From positions 1 to 64,000 of the forward strand of contig CANQUN010000002.1 in NCBI GenBank assembly GCA_947627065.1: a DNA stretch of 64,000 bases. The letters are read 5' to 3'. Positions 27,241 through 36,510 of the stretch are shown here, piece by piece. Source of the stretch: an uncultured Clostridia bacterium (GTDB taxonomy: Bacteria; Bacillota; Clostridia; Christensenellales; Borkfalkiaceae). The stretch's first letter is position 1, and each line of letters begins with the position of its first letter. The translations under genes and the position numbers were made by a program. The notes beneath the pieces are model-generated. The model searched no databases. It was not told the origin of the DNA and saw nothing but the letters and a program-made list of their open reading frames with translations.

Positions 27241-28857
27241 ATGGATCAAAACGAATTACAAAACAAAAAGGAAAAATTGGCGGCGGACATACTGAATATC
27301 GCCCGCAGCACGCTGCTCGTGAACATGCGGTTTCTCAGCGCGGCCACGATGAGGCTGGGGCTTGAACCCTACCGCGGGACCATAGCGACCGATGCGAAAA
27401 CGCTCCGTTTCAACCCCGATTACATAATTTCCCTCTACAAAGAGGGAAAGGAAGAAACGGTCAGGGCGTATCTTCATATGATTCTGCATTGTCTGTTCCT
27501 GCATCCTTTTTCCAAGGCCGAACCGAGACTGTGGAATCTCGCCTGCGACATCGCCGTGGAGGCCGTAATCGGCGAATGGGGACTGCCTTGCACGATGGTC
27601 AAGGCCGACCGAAGGCGCAGGGAATGCGCGGAAGAAATAAAGAAAAAAGCGGGTTTTTTGACCGCGGAAAAGATTTATTCCTATTTAAGGCGCGAAGAAT
27701 TACCCAAAACGACGCTCGTGGAGTTGGAAGAACTTTTTGCAACGGACGACCATTCGGGGTGGCAGAACACAACTTACCCGTCAACCTCCGCCTTGTCGCC
27801 AAAATCGGGGCAGTCCGAAAAACAATCCGAGGAAGAAAAGCCGCAGACCGACAAAACGGACGCCGACGGCGAAAATCCCGACGAAGAGGCCGACGGCTCC
27901 AAGATAGACGGCAAAAAATCCGACGAAGAGGCCGACGGCTCCAAGATAGACGGCAAAAAATCAGCCAAAGAGGCCGACAGCAAGGAATGCGATTGTACGG
28001 ACGGCTTACCGCAATCCGCCCCCAATGGCTCCCCGAATCCCGAAGCCGACGGCTTGCCGCAACCTGTCCACGGCGGTTCCCGAAATGCCAAAGAAGCAGA
28101 CACTTCCGCCCATGAGTACAGGCCAGTAGAGCGGGAGTGGAAGGAACTTGCCGAACGCCTTCAGACGGACATGGAAACGTTCTCCGCAGAGTGGGGCGAC
28201 CGGTCGGGCAGCATGATGACGGCGCTCAGAGAGATCACCCGTGAAAAATACAATTACGAGGAATTTTTGAAGAAATTTGCCGTCAGGACCGAGGCGATGA
28301 AGGTAAACGACGACGAGTTCGACTATATTTTTTACACGTTAGGGCTGAATATGTACGGCAATTTGCCGCTCGTCGAACCGCTCGAATACAAAGAAGCCAA
28401 GCGCATCAGAGATTTTGTCATTGCAATAGACACCTCAGGCTCGGTACAAGGAGAAAAAGTACAGGCGTTCGTACGCAAGACGTACAACATTCTCAAGCAG
28501 CAGGACACCTTCGGCCAAAAAGTCAACATCCACATTGTCCAATGCGACGCCGAAATCACAAACGTTTGCAAGATTTCGAGTCTCAAAGACCTTGAAGCCT
28601 ACTTCGGCAGCATGAAGTTGTACGGGGCAGGCGGCACCGATTTCCGCCCCGTTTTCGAATATGTGGACAGAATGGTGCGGGAAAAGGAATTTACCAATCT
28701 CAAGGGGCTTATATATTTCACCGACGGATACGGCACCTTCCCCCAAAACAAACCCCAATACAGTACGGCATTCGTGTTTGTAGACGACAATTACAACAAT
28801 TACAACGTGCCTCCGTGGGCGATAAAACTCGTTTTAGAGGCGGAAGATTTACAATAA
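27241..28857 (+). CDS. DUF2201-type putative metallopeptidase with C-terminal vWA-like domain
   Basis: The 538-residue protein has the two-part DUF2201 design. The N-terminal domain contains HMILH (79-83), an HxxxH metal-binding motif with a further His shortly after. A low-complexity acidic linker follows (about 180-300), including a 14-residue block duplicated at DNA level. The C-terminal von Willebrand A-like domain has an intact MIDAS: DTSGS (about 397-401), Thr in GGTDF (about 466) and Asp in FTDGYG (about 494). Such proteins work as partners of MoxR-type AAA+ ATPases. Only 9 bp separate it from the LRR gene and 19 bp from the ATPase gene. Whether it cleaves protein is unknown. Confidence 0.85.
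   Translation: MDQNELQNKKEKLAADILNIARSTLLVNMRFLSAATMRLGLEPYRGTIATDAKTLRFNPDYIISLYKEGKEETVRAYLHMILHCLFLHPFSKAEPRLWNLACDIAVEAVIGEWGLPCTMVKADRRRRECAEEIKKKAGFLTAEKIYSYLRREELPKTTLVELEELFATDDHSGWQNTTYPSTSALSPKSGQSEKQSEEEKPQTDKTDADGENPDEEADGSKIDGKKSDEEADGSKIDGKKSAKEADSKECDCTDGLPQSAPNGSPNPEADGLPQPVHGGSRNAKEADTSAHEYRPVEREWKELAERLQTDMETFSAEWGDRSGSMMTALREITREKYNYEEFLKKFAVRTEAMKVNDDEFDYIFYTLGLNMYGNLPLVEPLEYKEAKRIRDFVIAIDTSGSVQGEKVQAFVRKTYNILKQQDTFGQKVNIHIVQCDAEITNVCKISSLKDLEAYFGSMKLYGAGGTDFRPVFEYVDRMVREKEFTNLKGLIYFTDGYGTFPQNKPQYSTAFVFVDDNYNNYNVPPWAIKLVLEAEDLQ
27877..27964 (+). repeat. In-frame 42-bp tandem duplication in the DUF2201 linker
   Basis: Two adjacent copies of a 42-bp unit encode a duplicated DEEADGSKIDGKKS block, followed by a diverged third unit (AKEADSKE). 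It is located in the disordered acidic linker between the peptidase-like and vWA domains, so copy number could vary without breaking either domain. Confidence 0.75.
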
Positions 28858-28876
28858 AAAAGAGGAAATTAACATT

Positions 28877-30379
28877 ATGAATATCAAAGAAGCAAAGGGA
28901 CAAATCAAAAACACGATCACGGCCTACCTTACCAAGGACGAACTCGGCAGGTATTGCATTCCGCCCGAAAAGCAGCGTCCCGTCTTTCTCATCGGCGCCC
29001 CGGGTATCGGCAAGACGGCCATCATGAAGCAGATTGCCGAAGAGATCGGCGTGGGACTTCTGTCCTATTCCATGACCCATCACACCCGCCAGAGCGTGTT
29101 GGGGCTGCCGTTCATCGAACACAAGACTTACGACGGCAAGGAATACAGCGTTTCGGAGTACACCATGAGCGAAATCATCGCTTCCGTGTACGATCTGATG
29201 GAAGAATCGGGCGTGAAGGAGGGCATTTTGTTCATAGATGAAATAAACTGCGTTTCGGAAACGCTCGCGCCCATCATGCTGCAGTTTTTGCAGTACAAGG
29301 TGTTTGGCAAGCACAGAGTTCCCGACGGCTGGATAGTCGTTGCCGCGGGCAACCCGCCCGAATACAACGATTCCGTGCGTGAGTTCGACATCGTTACGTG
29401 GGACAGGTTAAAGCGCATAGACGTCGAACCCGACTTTGACGTGTGGAAAGAGTTCGCCTACAAAACGCACGTCCACTCCGCCATCGTAACCTATCTCGGA
29501 ATCAAACGCAGCAACTTCTTCAACATCTCAACCACGTTGGACGGCAAACGTTTCGTAACCGCAAGAGGGTGGGACGACCTCGGCAGGATAATCGAACTTT
29601 ATGAGAAAAACGGGCTTTCCGTAGACGTAAGGCTCGTCTCGCAGTATCTGCAGGACAAGAAGATTGCCATTGACTTTGCCAATTATTACGACCTGTACTA
29701 CAAGTACAAAAAGGATTACCGCATAGACGACATTCTCAAAGGAAGTGTCTCGGAGGACGTATGCGCCACGGCGCGCGCCGCGGGCTTTGATGAAAAATAT
29801 TCGCTAATAGGCCTCTTGCTCGACGCCAACAATTCAAACATCCGCGAGGTTATGTTCGATGAAAAGGTGCTTGCCGCCAAGATAGAAGTGCTGCGCAGTT
29901 TCATGACCATGACGGACGCCGATTCGTCGGGCAATGCGCTTGTCAAAGCGGTTGACGACATGGAAAAACGGACAAAACACCTCAAAGCCTCGGGTGCTCT
30001 CTCTTTGGAGAAAGAAAAAGTCTCCATGGTTACCGCCGCCGCTCTCTACGCGCTCAGCGGAAAAATACAAATGCAAACGGACCGCAAAGAAGCCGCGAGG
30101 CTCATTAAAAAGGAACTTGACGACGAAGCCGCCAAACTCAAAAAACAGGCAAAAGCCGCCTCGGCAGCCCTTTCCAATGCCATAAAATTCTGCGATAAAG
30201 CGTTCAGCGAACAGGAACTTTCCATATTCATAGTCGAACTGACCGCCAACAGTACCTGTGCCGAGTTTCTGGGAAAATACGGCTGTCCCGAATATTTTGC
30301 GCACAACAAGAGCCTCTTGATATACGAGCGCGGGCTGGACATCATTGCCGAAATCGAACGTCTCTCCGCCGAGGATTAA
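28877..30379 (+). CDS. MoxR-type AAA+ ATPase of the island
   Basis: The 500-residue product has an N-terminal AAA+ core: Walker A GAPGIGKTA (about 40-48), Walker B ILFIDEIN (about 116-123) and sensor 1 in AAGNPPEYN (about 156-164), a spacing typical of MoxR/RavA-like ATPases. After the core there is a long helical C-terminal region (about 290-500) rich in Lys/Ala, longer than in simple MoxR proteins. MoxR ATPases remodel or load metal into client complexes together with vWA partners, here encoded immediately upstream. Ribosome site AGAGGAAA. Last gene of the operon; the right repeat copy begins about 200 bp later. Confidence 0.9.
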   Translation: MNIKEAKGQIKNTITAYLTKDELGRYCIPPEKQRPVFLIGAPGIGKTAIMKQIAEEIGVGLLSYSMTHHTRQSVLGLPFIEHKTYDGKEYSVSEYTMSEIIASVYDLMEESGVKEGILFIDEINCVSETLAPIMLQFLQYKVFGKHRVPDGWIVVAAGNPPEYNDSVREFDIVTWDRLKRIDVEPDFDVWKEFAYKTHVHSAIVTYLGIKRSNFFNISTTLDGKRFVTARGWDDLGRIIELYEKNGLSVDVRLVSQYLQDKKIAIDFANYYDLYYKYKKDYRIDDILKGSVSEDVCATARAAGFDEKYSLIGLLLDANNSNIREVMFDEKVLAAKIEVLRSFMTMTDADSSGNALVKAVDDMEKRTKHLKASGALSLEKEKVSMVTAAALYALSGKIQMQTDRKEAARLIKKELDDEAAKLKKQAKAASAALSNAIKFCDKAFSEQELSIFIVELTANSTCAEFLGKYGCPEYFAHNKSLLIYERGLDIIAEIERLSAED

Positions 30380-30580
30380 CCCACAAACTTTTTTGAAGAA
30401 CCTGCGCTTTCGCCGTTTGCTACTTCTGCAGGTTTTCCTCCCGCCCCGCAAATTCCGCCGCTTAAAATCAAACGTGAATTATACGGCAAACAAACGGCAG
30501 TTTTCCGCAACAGGCATTTTTCGGTTTCTCCGCTCCGCCAAGGTTTTGCTGCCTTTACGCAGGGTGTATGCCAAAATACC

Positions 30581-31030
30581 TCGTTTTCGTGAGAAAAAGG
30601 GCACTTGTTGTGCGTGGTTCGCGCTCTTGTCCGTCTCAACGGGCGGCGGGTTTCGTTTTCTTTGAGAAAATCTGATATTTTCGTGTTTCTCTCCTCCGTC
30701 TCCAAAAACGTCTCTCTCCTCTCGATGTGCCGTTTTTGTGAGAAATAGGCCACTTCTTGCGTTTTTACCCGTTAAAGGAGCAATAGCGACGCAAGCAGAG
30801 CGGCAGCATAAACAAAGCACAGCAAAACGCCCAAACATACACAAGATAGACAAACGCAAGGCAATCATACACAGCAATCAAATATATGCAAGGTAGTCAA
30901 ACGCAAGGTAATCATACACGTAACGACCAAACATACACAAAGCAGACGCGTGCAACAAAGAAGCCATATCAAACATACACCAAAGCGGCGGAGCCATCGG
31001 CTCCGCCGCTTTGCCTGCGCTGTGCGCTTT
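30581..31030. repeat. Right copy of the direct repeat flanking the island
   Basis: Block 1 (30581-30822) and block 2 (30976-31030) match the left copy. Unlike the left copy, 150 bp of short repeats (CAAACATACACAA, CAAACGCAAGG, AATCATACAC) lie between the blocks. The perfect hairpin of block 2 is at 30982-31012. Two dispersed-motif copies are at about 30582 and 30731. Region 30380-30580 shows nothing recognisable. Confidence 0.9.
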
Positions 31031-31098
31031 CATTCGACGATAAATTATCTACCGCTTTGTCTGCGCTGCGCACTTTTATTCGATGATATACAATCTAC
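31007..31098. repeat. 46-bp tandem duplication next to the right repeat
   Basis: The unit beginning GCTTTG(C/T)CTGCGCTG occurs at about 31007 and 31053, the second copy diverged. It extends the end of the flanking repeat. The following 230 bp (to 31328) hold AT-rich sequence with TTAAGCGC motifs and no gene. Confidence 0.6.
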
Positions 31099-31328
31099 CG
31101 CACCTTAACGTTAAGCGCACTTATTCCATGTAAAACTATTAACCACATTCTTACGTTATGCACATTATTCTGTGGCAATCATTTTACCGCATTCTTGTGT
31201 TATTCGCGTTGTATTGCGGCGGGATATCCGGTTTTGTCTTGCGTTGAATTTAAGTCTTAGGTTAAGCGTTGCGCCGTGCTTCTTGCCGAATATCCGCCGC
31301 GTCCACGCGTTAAGCGCGTTTTTCTGTG

Positions 31329-32117
31329 TTAAGCGATCTTGATTATATTCATCAGTGTGTCGTTGTAGGTGGGGCCTTCGCCGAGCGTGAGTTGCAGCGT
31401 AATGCCGCCCGTGCTTTGGACGACGGCGGTTTTGGACATAGAGTACGTTGCCGCCGTCTCGCCAGTCTGTCCCTGCGCGAGCGTCCCTTCCTGAGCGGTT
31501 CCGCCCACGGTAAGTTGCATGCTGGGCACGGCCGTGCCGTCCGAAACGTAGTTTGTCCCGTAGGTTACAAGGTAAGTCCCCGTGCCGAGCGTTACGGTGC
31601 CCGTGGTTTGGTCGTAAGTTATCTCCGTTTCACCGGTCGGCAGGGGAGTGTATTCGGTGAATATCGCCGTGGGGCCTGTCAGACCCGTTCCCTGCAGGGT
31701 GGCCGCGCTCAGTTGCGCCGTCCCCGCCGGGCCTTGCGGACCTGCCGGACCTTGAGGACCTTGCGGACCCGTTGCACCCGTTAAACCAACCGGTCCCTGA
31801 GGACCTGCGGGACCTTGGGGACCTTGCGGTCCTGTTGCACCCGTCAAACCAACCGGACCTTGCGGACCTGCGGGACCCTGAGGGCCTTGCGGACCCGTTG
31901 CGCCCGTCAAACCAATAGGCCCTTGCGGACCTGCGGGACCCATCGGACCCGTCGCACCTGTAAGACCCGTAGGTCCCTGCGGACCCTGCGGGCCTGTGGG
32001 ACCCTGAAGCCCCATGGGGCCTTGCGGGCCTCTCGGGCCTGTTCCGCCGGTAACGGAAACGGTTATTTCCTCTCCGCACCTGCGGCAATTTTCGAAAAAG
32101 CTGTTATTACAAGCCAT
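31329..32117 (-). CDS. Collagen-like (Gly-X-Y) protein, exosporium BclA-like
   Basis: The 262-residue product has a short Cys-containing head (NCRRCGEE), about 36 Gly-X-Y triplets (residues about 26-133, mostly [13 protein letters not shown]) and a globular beta-rich C-terminus ([12 protein letters not shown]...). This plan matches BclA-type filament proteins of spore surfaces, where the C-terminal domain trimerises. No signal peptide is seen, which suits a mother-cell-made spore coat or exosporium protein. The collagen part is encoded by near-identical 54-bp DNA repeats, prone to length change. The minus-strand ribosome site GGAGGTTAAA is good. Location on spores is inference, supported by nearby spmAB. 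Confidence 0.85.
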   Translation of the reverse strand: MACNNSFFENCRRCGEEITVSVTGGTGPRGPQGPMGLQGPTGPQGPQGPTGLTGATGPMGPAGPQGPIGLTGATGPQGPQGPAGPQGPVGLTGATGPQGPQGPAGPQGPVGLTGATGPQGPQGPAGPQGPAGTAQLSAATLQGTGLTGPTAIFTEYTPLPTGETEITYDQTTGTVTLGTGTYLVTYGTNYVSDGTAVPSMQLTVGGTAQEGTLAQGQTGETAATYSMSKTAVVQSTGGITLQLTLGEGPTYNDTLMNIIKIA

Positions 32118-32384
32118 TTTAACCTCCGTAAAATCGTGAAGGCGTTGCCTTCTCTACATTATACGTCCCGCCGCCGCGTTGTGTGCGCCGCGGACAAAAA
32201 TTGCCAATTCCGCGTTGTCTGCCGCCGTCCGTGTGCGGAAATCGGATGATTATGGGTAAGGTAATCGAAACCGCAACCGCCTCCGCACCCTGTCTGTACA
32301 CCGTGCCCAAAGCCCCGAAACAGGCCTTTCCGAAAGCTCGCCAAAGTAGCGTTAAAACCGAAAAGTGGCCTATTTCTCACAAAA

Positions 32385-32897
32385 TCACATTATTCGGCAG
32401 ATGAGACAGGCGAAGATCGCCGAGGCGAGCGTTGCGACGAGGGACACGGCGACGGGCAGGGCCAGCCGCTTGTTCTTGCAGCCCGCAAAGTAGACGGCGG
32501 AGATATAGAACACCGTTTCCGACGAGCCGAAAATGACCGAAGCGCACCTTGAAACGTAACTGTCGGCACCGTATTCGGCGTACACGTCGCTCAGCACGGC
32601 TAAACTTCCGCTCCCCGAAAAGGGCTTTATGAGAATGAGCGGCCCGAGTTCGGGCGGAACGCCCACAAACTTCCACACGGGCGCGAGCAGGGCGTTGAGT
32701 TTATCGTTGAGACCGCTTGCCGAAAACAGTTCGCTCATCATGAAGATCGCGGCGAGATAGGGAAAGAGCGACAGGGCGAGCGGAACGGCTCCTTTTGCCC
32801 CTTCCACAAACGCGTCGTAGGTCTTTACCCCCCTAAATCGCGCAAAAACGAAGAGTGCGAGTATCAGCGCGGGTATGATAAAGGCGGAAACATTCAT
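32385..32897 (-). CDS. spmB: Spore maturation protein B
   Basis: The 170-residue membrane protein matches SpmB: it belongs to the nucleoside-recognition (Gate) domain family, with hydrophobic helices, FPYLAAIFMMSELF and the conserved KPFSGSGSLAVLSD motif. SpmA and SpmB are needed for spore-core dehydration and heat resistance in Bacillus and Clostridium. The start ATG overlaps the spmA stop (ATGA at 32894-32897), so I reject longer in-frame extensions. The codons near 32828-32850 contain a copy of the dispersed motif. A motif copy also lies before the stop-side intergenic region (about 32362). Confidence 0.9.
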   Translation of the reverse strand: MNVSAFIIPALILALFVFARFRGVKTYDAFVEGAKGAVPLALSLFPYLAAIFMMSELFSASGLNDKLNALLAPVWKFVGVPPELGPLILIKPFSGSGSLAVLSDVYAEYGADSYVSRCASVIFGSSETVFYISAVYFAGCKNKRLALPVAVSLVATLASAIFACLICRIM

Positions 32898-33451
32898 CTT
32901 ACTTTGTGCTTTCCCGCAAAGATTCTCACACCCGCAACGCCGATTGCCGTGGAGATGAGGGTGGAGATGAGAGAGGGCAGAATTATTCGGCCGGGGTTGG
33001 CGCTGCCCGCCCCCGAGAGCAGGGAGATGACCGTTGTCGGCAGCAGCTGAATGCTGGTTGCGGCAATCACAAACAGCATGTTCATGGCGTAAACGTTGCC
33101 CTCGGCGTCCAACTCGCGTGCCGCGGCCACGCCCATCGGGGTGGCGACGCCGCCCATTCCCAGGAGGTTGGCGGAGATGTTCACGGTGAGATCCGCGGCC
33201 GCTTTTTCGCTCACTCTGCCGAACAGCCATCGGATAGGTTTTTTGAGATAATGTGCGATTCGGGCGGTTAATCCGCTTTTTTCGGCAAGGCCGAGGATGC
33301 CGAGCCACACGGCGTAAACGGCCGTCATGGTAACGGTCAGTTCCACCGCTTTCTCTCCTCCAGCGACGAGCGAGTCCATTACGGCGGAGGGAGATGAGAA
33401 CATGGCCGCCGCAACGGCCGCCGACACGAGCACAAAGAAGATTCCGTTCAT
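32894..33451 (-). CDS. spmA: Spore maturation protein A
   Basis: The 185-residue protein starts MNGIFFVLVSAAVAAAMF and has the SpmA core AVYAVWLGILGLAEKSGL followed by NLLGMGGVATPMG, typical of the Gate family. It pairs with SpmB in spore maturation; the genes overlap by 4 bp and are cotranscribed. The ATG at 33451 fits the family's N-terminus, but has no good ribosome site; an upstream extension is Arg/Trp-rich and unlike the family, so I leave it out. Confidence 0.88.
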   Translation of the reverse strand: MNGIFFVLVSAAVAAAMFSSPSAVMDSLVAGGEKAVELTVTMTAVYAVWLGILGLAEKSGLTARIAHYLKKPIRWLFGRVSEKAAADLTVNISANLLGMGGVATPMGVAAARELDAEGNVYAMNMLFVIAATSIQLLPTTVISLLSGAGSANPGRIILPSLISTLISTAIGVAGVRIFAGKHKVR

Positions 33452-33692
33452 ACTTTTAAGATATGCCCGCCGCTCTCCCAAATTGCCCAAACCTTTTGCG
33501 GGAGCATAAACCCACCGCCGCCGCCCGACCAAAGCAAACAGACGGTCAACCGCCAGCCCAATGCAACCGCGCCGACACCAACCGCAAGTCCGCCGCCACT
33601 GTCTTCCAGCCCGCAAATCCGCAAACGTATCGTCCGCAAAACTCCGCGGCCGCTTTTATCCACGGAAAAGTATTTTACCCGTCTTAATATAA

Positions 33693-33721
33693 TTTACTTT
33701 TTACAAAGGTTATGGTATAAT
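33693..33721 (+). promoter_or_regulatory. Sigma-A promoter of metG
   Basis: TTTACT (33693-33698), 17-bp spacer, TATAAT (33716-33721), 33 bp before the metG start. The rest of the 300-bp gap between spmA and metG (33452-33692) is C-rich and shows nothing else. Confidence 0.7.
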
Positions 33722-33754
33722 AAATCTATATGCCCTGAAACGAAGGAGAAGTTT

Positions 33755-35740
33755 ATGGCAGAGAAAAAGGGAACCTATTTCATAACCACGCCCATCTATT
33801 ACACGAGCGGCAAGTGGCACATCGGCCACGCGTACACCACGGTGGTGTGCGACGCCATATCCCGTTACCGCAGGATGCTCGGCTACGACGTGTTCTTTCT
33901 GACGGGTACGGACGAGCACGGCCAGAAGGTGCAGGAAAAGGCGCGCGAGGCGGGCGTTTCACCCAAAAAATTCGTGGACCCGCTCGTAGACGATCTCAAA
34001 TCGGTGTGGAAAACGCTTGACGTAAAGTACGACAAGTTCATAAGGACCACCGACGATTACCACGTGAAGTCCGTGCAGAAGATCTTCCGCACCCTCTACG
34101 AAAAGGGCAAGATTTACAAATCGGTGTACGAGGGGCGCTACTGCACCCCGTGCGAAGCGTTCTGGACGGTTTCGCAACTTAAAGACGGCCGCTGCCCCGA
34201 TTGCGGCAGAGAGGTTACCGTGCAGAAGGAAGAAGGCTACTTCTTCCGCCTTTCCGAATATGCGGACAGAATCCTCAAACTGTACGAGGATAACCCGACC
34301 TTCCTTCAGCCCAAGAGCAGGATGAACGAGATGATAAACAACTTCATCAAACCGGGGCTGCAGGATCTGTGCGTTTCGAGAACTTCGGTCGATTGGGGCA
34401 TTCCCGTGGACTTTGACCCCAAGCATACGATATACGTGTGGGTAGACGCGCTGTTCAACTACATAACCGCCCTCGGTTACGGTTCGGACGACACGTCCCT
34501 GTTTGAAAAATATTGGCCTGCAAGCCTGCACCTTACCGCAAAGGAAATCGTCCGCTTTCACGCCATCGTGTGGCCCGCGCTGCTCATGGCGCTCGATCTG
34601 CCGCTGCCCAAGCAGGTTTACGGGCACGGCTGGCTGCTCATAGGCGGAGACAAACTTTCCAAGAGCAAGTCGGACAAGATTTCCACAGAACTCACCGACC
34701 CCAAGGAACTTGTGGAAAGGTACGGTTCGGACGCCATAAGGTACTTCCTTTTGAGGGAAATCCCCTTTGGCAGCGACGGCGTTTACACCAACGACAGTCT
34801 GCTTAAACGCATAAACGGAGACCTTGCCAACGATCTCGGCAACCTCGTTTCGAGAACGACCGCCATGATCGGCAAGTATTTCGGCGGAATACTCCCGCCC
34901 GCGGGTGCGGAGGAAGGGACGGACGCCGAACTCAAGGCCGTAGCCTCGGCTCTTCCCGCCAAAGTGCTCGCCGCCATGGACGCGCTCAACGCGCCCGACG
35001 CCTTGGAGGAAATCTTCACCCTCATCCGCCGTGCCAACAAGTATATAGACGAAACCATGCCGTGGGCGCTCGCCAAAGAAGAGGCTGACAAGCCCCGCCT
35101 CGGCACGGTCATGTACAATCTGGCGGAATCCATCCGCATTTCCGCCGTCATGCTCAAACCCTTCCTCACCGTGGGTGCGGACAAGATACTCGCCTGCCTC
35201 GGCGTCGACCCCTCAGAAGTAACCGACTTTTCAACCGTGGGCTTCGGCCACCTTGCAGCGGGCGCAAAGATCACCGTGTGCCCGCCGCTATTCCCGCGGA
35301 TAGACGTCGCCAAGGAACTTGACGCTCTTGCCGCCATAGCCGCCGCCAAAAAGACCGAAAAGGCCGAAAAGTCCCCCGAATCGCACAAAAACGCCACTTC
35401 CGACGCTCCCGTAGAGGAGATAAGCGCGGAAGATTTTGCCCGCGTTCGGCTCGTTACGGGCAAGGTTGAAGCGTGCGAAAAGGTGGAGAATGCCGACAAA
35501 CTTCTCAAACTTTCGGTGAGAACGGGAGAGAGACTGCGCACGGTGGTCAGCGGCATAGCCCGTTACTATTCGCCCGACGAACTCGTGGGCAAAACCGTCG
35601 TTGTCGTCGCCAATCTCAAGCCGTGCAAACTGCGCGGAATCCTTTCGGAAGGCATGATTCTCTGTGCCGAAAACAAAGAGGGCAAACTGAGCATAGTTAC
35701 CACGCTTGCCGACGTCGGAGACGGAGCGACCGTCCGCTGA
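33755..35740 (+). CDS. metG: Methionyl-tRNA synthetase
   Basis: Charges tRNA-Met. The 661-residue protein has the HIGH motif (22-25, KWHIGHAY), a zinc-binding insert CTPC...CPDC (about 129-153), and the KMSKS loop as KLSKS (300-304). A C-terminal EMAP/Trbp111-like tRNA-binding domain occupies about 555-661 (FARVRLVTGKVEACEKVENADKLL). The linker before it (about 530-550, Lys/Glu/Ala-rich) is encoded partly by a copy of the dispersed motif (35373-35399, PESHKNA). Ribosome site GAAGGAGAAG. First gene of metG-tatD-radical SAM, with a one-base overlap to tatD. Confidence 0.97.
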   Translation: MAEKKGTYFITTPIYYTSGKWHIGHAYTTVVCDAISRYRRMLGYDVFFLTGTDEHGQKVQEKAREAGVSPKKFVDPLVDDLKSVWKTLDVKYDKFIRTTDDYHVKSVQKIFRTLYEKGKIYKSVYEGRYCTPCEAFWTVSQLKDGRCPDCGREVTVQKEEGYFFRLSEYADRILKLYEDNPTFLQPKSRMNEMINNFIKPGLQDLCVSRTSVDWGIPVDFDPKHTIYVWVDALFNYITALGYGSDDTSLFEKYWPASLHLTAKEIVRFHAIVWPALLMALDLPLPKQVYGHGWLLIGGDKLSKSKSDKISTELTDPKELVERYGSDAIRYFLLREIPFGSDGVYTNDSLLKRINGDLANDLGNLVSRTTAMIGKYFGGILPPAGAEEGTDAELKAVASALPAKVLAAMDALNAPDALEEIFTLIRRANKYIDETMPWALAKEEADKPRLGTVMYNLAESIRISAVMLKPFLTVGADKILACLGVDPSEVTDFSTVGFGHLAAGAKITVCPPLFPRIDVAKELDALAAIAAAKKTEKAEKSPESHKNATSDAPVEEISAEDFARVRLVTGKVEACEKVENADKLLKLSVRTGERLRTVVSGIARYYSPDELVGKTVVVVANLKPCKLRGILSEGMILCAENKEGKLSIVTTLADVGDGATVR

Positions 35741-36510
35741 TGTTTGCAGACACCCACGCCCACCTCACCGATGAAAAGTTGTTCTGCCGTATCGACGAGG
35801 TGATAAACGACGCCGCGGCGGCGGACGTCGGCCTCATAATAAACGTCGGCTACGACCTTGCAAGCAGCCGGGAAAGCGCCCGAATCGCACAAAAACACCC
35901 AAATGTCTACTTTGCGGCGGGTCTGCACCCGACCGACGGAGAGTTCCCCACCCAAGACAATCTCGGCGTTATAAAAAGCCTGCTCACGCACGAAAAATGC
36001 GTGGCGGTGGGGGAGATAGGGCTGGACTACCACTACGGTGAGAACCGCGTGCGGCAGATGGAAAGTTTCACAACGCAACTCGCCGTGGCCGCCGAATACG
36101 GCCTGCCCGTTTCCGTCCACGCGCGCGACTGCACAGAGGATATGCTGTCCGTCGTCGCCGAGTGGCACAGCCGCCTGCCCGCCGTCGTGCTGCACTGCTA
36201 TTCCATGAGCGCAGAAGCCGCCCAAACCTTCACGAAATACGGCTGTTACTTCGCCTTCGGCGGGGCGATAACCTTCAAGAACAACAAGCAGGCGGAACGT
36301 GTCGCCGCAGTGATTCCAACGGACAGACTGCTTACCGAAACCGACTGCCCCTACATGGCGCCCGTGCCCAAAAGAGGGGAAGTAAATGAACCCAAATACG
36401 TGCGCTACCCCGCCGAAAAACTCGCCGTTCTATATGGAATAGAATTCGGTAAAATGCAGGAAATATTGATAAATAACACATTAAAAGTGTTTAATAGGAT
36501 TAAATTATGA
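35740..36510 (+). CDS. tatD: TatD-family metal-dependent DNase
   Basis: 256 residues with the TatD motifs: DTHAHL (4-9, metal site), EIGLDYHY (about 88-95), VHARDC, HCYSM and ETDCPYMAPVP (about 206-216). TatD proteins are 3'-5' exonucleases acting on DNA or RNA, and their gene usually follows metG in Firmicutes, as here. The ATG overlaps the metG stop by one base (TGATG). Its own stop overlaps the next start by 4 bp. RIAQKHPN is encoded by a sequence resembling the dispersed motif. Confidence 0.95.
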   Translation: MFADTHAHLTDEKLFCRIDEVINDAAAADVGLIINVGYDLASSRESARIAQKHPNVYFAAGLHPTDGEFPTQDNLGVIKSLLTHEKCVAVGEIGLDYHYGENRVRQMESFTTQLAVAAEYGLPVSVHARDCTEDMLSVVAEWHSRLPAVVLHCYSMSAEAAQTFTKYGCYFAFGGAITFKNNKQAERVAAVIPTDRLLTETDCPYMAPVPKRGEVNEPKYVRYPAEKLAVLYGIEFGKMQEILINNTLKVFNRIKL

